From: Luidia sarsii
Taxonomy: Eukaryota > Echinodermata > Asteroidea > Paxillosida > Luidiidae
Direction of reading: 5' to 3'
NCBI GenBank assembly: GCA_949987565.1
Contig: OX465103.1
Span: 12,109,145 to 12,173,144, forward strand
Length of the DNA: 64,000 bases
The notes beneath the pieces were generated by a model. The model did not search any database and was not told where the DNA came from. It saw nothing but the letters and a program-made list of their open reading frames with translations. Every line of letters starts with the position of its first letter. Positions within the stretch are counted from its first letter, which is position 1. The position numbers and the translations under genes were made by a program. Of this stretch, positions 61,505 to 64,000 are shown piece after piece.

Positions 61505-64000
61505 TTCGGACTCGGTATCGGAGTCGGTCTCGGTCTCGGTCTCGGTCTCGGACTCGGACTCGGTCTCGGTCTCGGTCTCGGTCTCGGACTCGGTCTCGGT
61601 CTCGGTTTCGGTTTCGGTATCGGAGTCGGTCTCGGTCTCGGTCTCGGACTCGGTCTCGGTCTCGGACTCGGTCTCGGTCTCGGACTCGGTCTCGATCTCG
61701 GTCTCGGTCTCAGTCTCACGGTCTCGGTCCTAGCTCTGGATTCTTGGGTCTGGGGCCGTCTCACTCAGTCTGAGGTCTGGCCTCTCGTGTCTCGACCAAC
61801 TGTCGAATCTCGACTACGAAACTGACTCACATGATGACTTATATATATCTGCATCAAGAGGGAAGCGTTCTCGGAGACAACAGGTTGTCTGATCCGAGAA
61901 AATGCGGAGACTTGATTGTGTCTGCCTGGTCTCCTCGTTAACATTCCAGTGTGCGACGTGGCCAACAAGAACTGTCGACTGATGTGGGACGTCTACGAGA
62001 ACTGCTTCACCTCCAAGGCAGGGGAGAGACCACGCCCGGGACCTGGGATGCTGAACCAGTGGTACGATGCTTGCACCGGTAAGCCACGGACCTTTTGAAC
62101 TTGACTCCCTGGTGTCCGAGTCCCTTCGTCTCAAATCCCAATCCCAAAATGTAGGGTAATCCATGACGTTACGAAGCGTGGAATTTCCTCGTACTTTGCA
62201 GGATGGCTTCACTTGTTTCAGGAAGGCTATACCTTTCCCTGAATTTATTGGAAGATTGCCTTGTTTTATTGTCTGAACCAGGAAGTTGAAATATATGAAA
62301 ATAACGTTGCCCTGCCCTATCCTGCCCTGCCCTGCCCTGCCCTGCCCTGCCCTGCCCTGCCCTGCCCTGCCCAGCCCAGCCCAGCCCTGCCCAGCCCTGC
62401 CCTGCCCAGCCCAGCCCAGCCCAGCCCAGCCCTGCCCTGCCCCGTCCCGCATCGTACCGGTACCGTACCGTACGGGTACCGAGACAATGTCACACTGATA
62501 ATTTTTTGTCCTCGTTTCTTCTCTATCTATTCCTCTAAATTCCAATCTGTTCGGTCGATCTTATCACCGGCATTCCTTTCCCCTTTCCCAATCAAAGGAT
62601 GGTTTTCTACCTTTGAGCGGGCAGCGTCCGTGACCTTCACCAAGCCCTTCCGCAAGCCGCTGGAAAGCCGCTTCTACGTGAGGCGGGGCAACCCCGGGCG
62701 GCTGGACAGCAACAACCTAGCCGGCAAGAAGCTCGGCTTCCTCAACGGGGACGCGTCCAACGAATTCTGCCTGGTCCGAGAGGGTCTCCTGGAGGTAAAG
62801 AACAACGGCGTTTTTTTCCCCACTGTTAAAAAAAAGTTACAGGGCAAGAAGGTCTAACGCAGAATCCGGTTTTTTTTTCAACACTGGGGTCTGGTTTTAT
62901 AAGCAATGTTGAGAAGGTTTGCAGTGACTCCATGAATCGGATCACATCTCTTTTGAGACCGAGTGTGGCTCTGAAAAGAGCCGGTTATTGTCAGAGCCAC
63001 TCTCTGTCTCAAAAGAGATGTGTTGCGTGCATGGTGTCACGGCAAACCTATACTTGGTACGTCCATCATGCAAACCATCAAATCTTAGCAATGGTGATTT
63101 TTAATTTTATTCAGTGTGACTGCCCCAATCCTTGAACGCAGGCAACAAAATTGAATATTTTTGTCTTTCATTGACTAGTTATAATTTTACAAGATGACCC
63201 TTTGACCAACGCTGCTCAAGTCGTTGTGTTCCATTGGACCCGAAATTTCTTTTACAGAGCGTTTGTGCGTCGGCTCCTCGTAATAGGGGTTATGCGTTGA
63301 CGTCATCACACGCTTGACGACCAATAGCGACGCCATCTTAGAGGGCAAGCGCTTTGCACGCAACCGGCGTGTGTACATGTACATGTACACGTACAATATA
63401 CTGTACACATTAAACACTGCATGTTGTGTACAGCGTAGTATACGTACGTGTGCGAGCGTCGGGAAAATTTCACATCGTTTTCGTCTCGAAATTCGCCCGG
63501 TGTTGTTTGGAAATCAGTACAGACATGACAGCCCAGTTGTCAGCGTATGTTGAAGCACTTTCTGGTGCAGCCAAAGCCAGGTATTTGGAAAAGTTGTCAC
63601 TGTGCGAGCTACGGGAAGATCCCTACTGCATCGATGCTACACGTTTGGAGGCTGAGCCGTCGGTGATTCCAAATGTGAAATGGAATGACATGTACTTGTA
63701 CATGATTTCCACACCAAGTCAACACACAAAGGAAGAAATTCGGGTGAGTTTTATACGAACGTCTTCAGTTGCAACAGATTTTGAGTCAAACAAATCACAT
63801 GTACATCATTAGTTGGGCTGCAATTAATTTAAAATACGTCTTGACGGTCCAGAACTTTGTAGTTTGTCCATACGTCTGACATGTTCGACTACATCATAAA
63901 ACTCCCCTTGCCTAAACAAACCCCCGTCCCAGAGAATTCTGGTTTCGCCGAGGAACCTGATGAAATCCTGGACACACAGCTCTCCTTGCTAGAGGAGCAA
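57602..64000 (+). CDS. membrane-anchored protein with a bacterial-type family 3 solute-binding domain (partial)
   Basis: Six exons are seen: 57602-57815, 59981-60047, 61276-61328, 61950-62078, 62598-62794, and 63935 to the window end. All have GT-AG borders and consistent phases, giving 242 residues so far. Residues 1-29 are cytosolic. Residues 30-52 form one membrane helix, so this is a type II protein with the C-terminal part outside. From about residue 78 the sequence follows SBP_bac_3: VRGFHVDIVEAVCDVA (lobe 1), a Trp-rich stretch, STFERAASVTFTKPFRKP, RFYVRRGNP and LAGKKLGFLNGDAS (lobe 2). The Arg in FERAASVTF sits where the bacterial family binds the ligand alpha-carboxylate. Several Cys suggest disulfides outside the cell. 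Ligand and function are unknown. Exon 6 is less certain than exons 1-5. Confidence 0.78.
58088..58140. repeat. hairpin repeat family A, decayed copy in intron 1 of the solute-binding-domain gene
   Basis: GCCTGACGTTTCGACCATGA and GCAGGACC remain. A diverged relative of family C follows at about 58535-58862. Confidence 0.6.
60060..60560. repeat. degenerate CCTGAATCCTGC repeat in intron 2
   Basis: Roughly ten spaced copies of CCTGAATCCTGCCAAATCCT and variants (CCCTCAATCCTGC). They begin directly after the exon 2 donor. Confidence 0.75.
61434..61735. repeat. GGTCTC hexanucleotide array in intron 3
   Basis: About 50 units of GGTCTC with GGACTC, GGTTTC and GGTATC variants. The hexamer keeps both strands open. 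Confidence 0.93.
62305..62450. repeat. CCCTG/CCCAG pentanucleotide array in intron 4
   Basis: About 28 units, first CCCTG and then blocks of CCCAG, ending 150 bp before exon 5. Confidence 0.92.
62913..63050. repeat. family B element in intron 5
   Basis: The ends GAAGGTTTGCAGTGACTCCA and GTGTCACGGCAAACCT are inverted. Internal arms CACATCTCTTTTGAGAC and GTCTCAAAAGAGATGTG pair as a second stem, with GGCTCTGAAAAGAGCC between. Confidence 0.8.
63328..63340 (-). promoter_or_regulatory. YY1-type AAGATGGCG element
   Basis: The minus strand reads TAAGATGGCGTCG, about 190 bp upstream of the rightward start at 63525. It could mark a start region for the nested gene or for a short leftward frame (49 codons ending at 63187). 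Confidence 0.3.
63525..63743 (+). CDS. first exon of a SWIM/YqaJ-like repetitive gene family, inside an intron
   Basis: ATG at 63525 opens 73 codons ending at a consensus donor (gtgagt). The sequence contains LSAYVEALSGAAKARYLEKL, REDPYCID and VKWNDMYLYMISTPSQHTKE. This resembles the N-terminus of large, uncharacterised invertebrate families with a SWIM zinc finger and a YqaJ-type nuclease domain, where DPY and a W-x-D-x-x-x-Y-L-I-x-T-P-S pattern precede the core. The assignment is from recalled resemblance only. It lies in intron 5 of the solute-binding-domain gene, on the same strand, and cannot be spliced into that gene because entry from phase 0 hits a stop. The remaining exons are beyond the window or lost. 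Confidence 0.5.

Noticed and set aside
61160..61825. A 221-codon Gly-Leu repeat frame and its Arg-Ser and Arg-Pro counterparts
   Set aside because: They are readings of the GGTCTC array inside an intron; a hexamer array is open in every frame that lacks a stop.
62261..62497. Frames of Ala-Leu-Pro-Cys repeats
   Set aside because: They come from the intronic CCCTG/CCCAG array. Only the downstream part (62598-62794) is a real exon.

Overview
The window is nuclear DNA of an animal. Genes are split by GT-AG introns, the spaces between them are long and full of repeats, and the recognisable proteins are metazoan. The genes and repeat style (fold-back elements, tRNA-derived SINEs, TTAA-flanked elements, ACT/AGT microsatellites, paired intronless class A GPCRs) suggest a marine invertebrate deuterostome such as an echinoderm, hemichordate or lancelet. 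The species cannot be settled from the sequence.

Region 1-7.2 kb: a head-to-head pair of mitochondrial-protein genes shares a 115-bp bidirectional promoter. An ARMC10-like armadillo protein runs leftward and off the window edge. MRPS25 runs rightward with four exons. Three copies of one fold-back element sit in their introns. Region 7.4-11.6 kb: an 18-bp minisatellite open in both directions, a perfect 55-bp-arm hairpin repeat, SINE and AT-rich tandem repeats. At 11.6-15 kb, a leftward first exon of an AT-hook-like protein lies beside SNRPF (spliceosomal SmF, four exons, rightward).

Region 15-37 kb is mostly repeats. It holds two intronless paralogous class A GPCR genes on the minus strand (23.6-24.6 and 35.5-36.5 kb). 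They share a 300-bp tract that is about 99% identical while their flanks have diverged. A duplicated 3' end of the first gene lies beside a 12-bp minisatellite. A frameshifted coding remnant lies at 29.8-30.2 kb. Region 37-57 kb has no gene I can support; it carries repeat families and small ORFs without coding character.

Region 57.6-64 kb holds the most unusual gene: a membrane-anchored protein whose extracellular part is a bacterial-type family 3 solute-binding domain. Six exons are visible and the gene runs off the right edge. Its last visible intron contains the first exon of an unrelated gene of a SWIM/YqaJ-like repetitive family on the same strand.

The two mitochondrial genes, SNRPF and the GPCR pair are not a pathway. 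The only clear regulatory link is the shared promoter at 3.5 kb.
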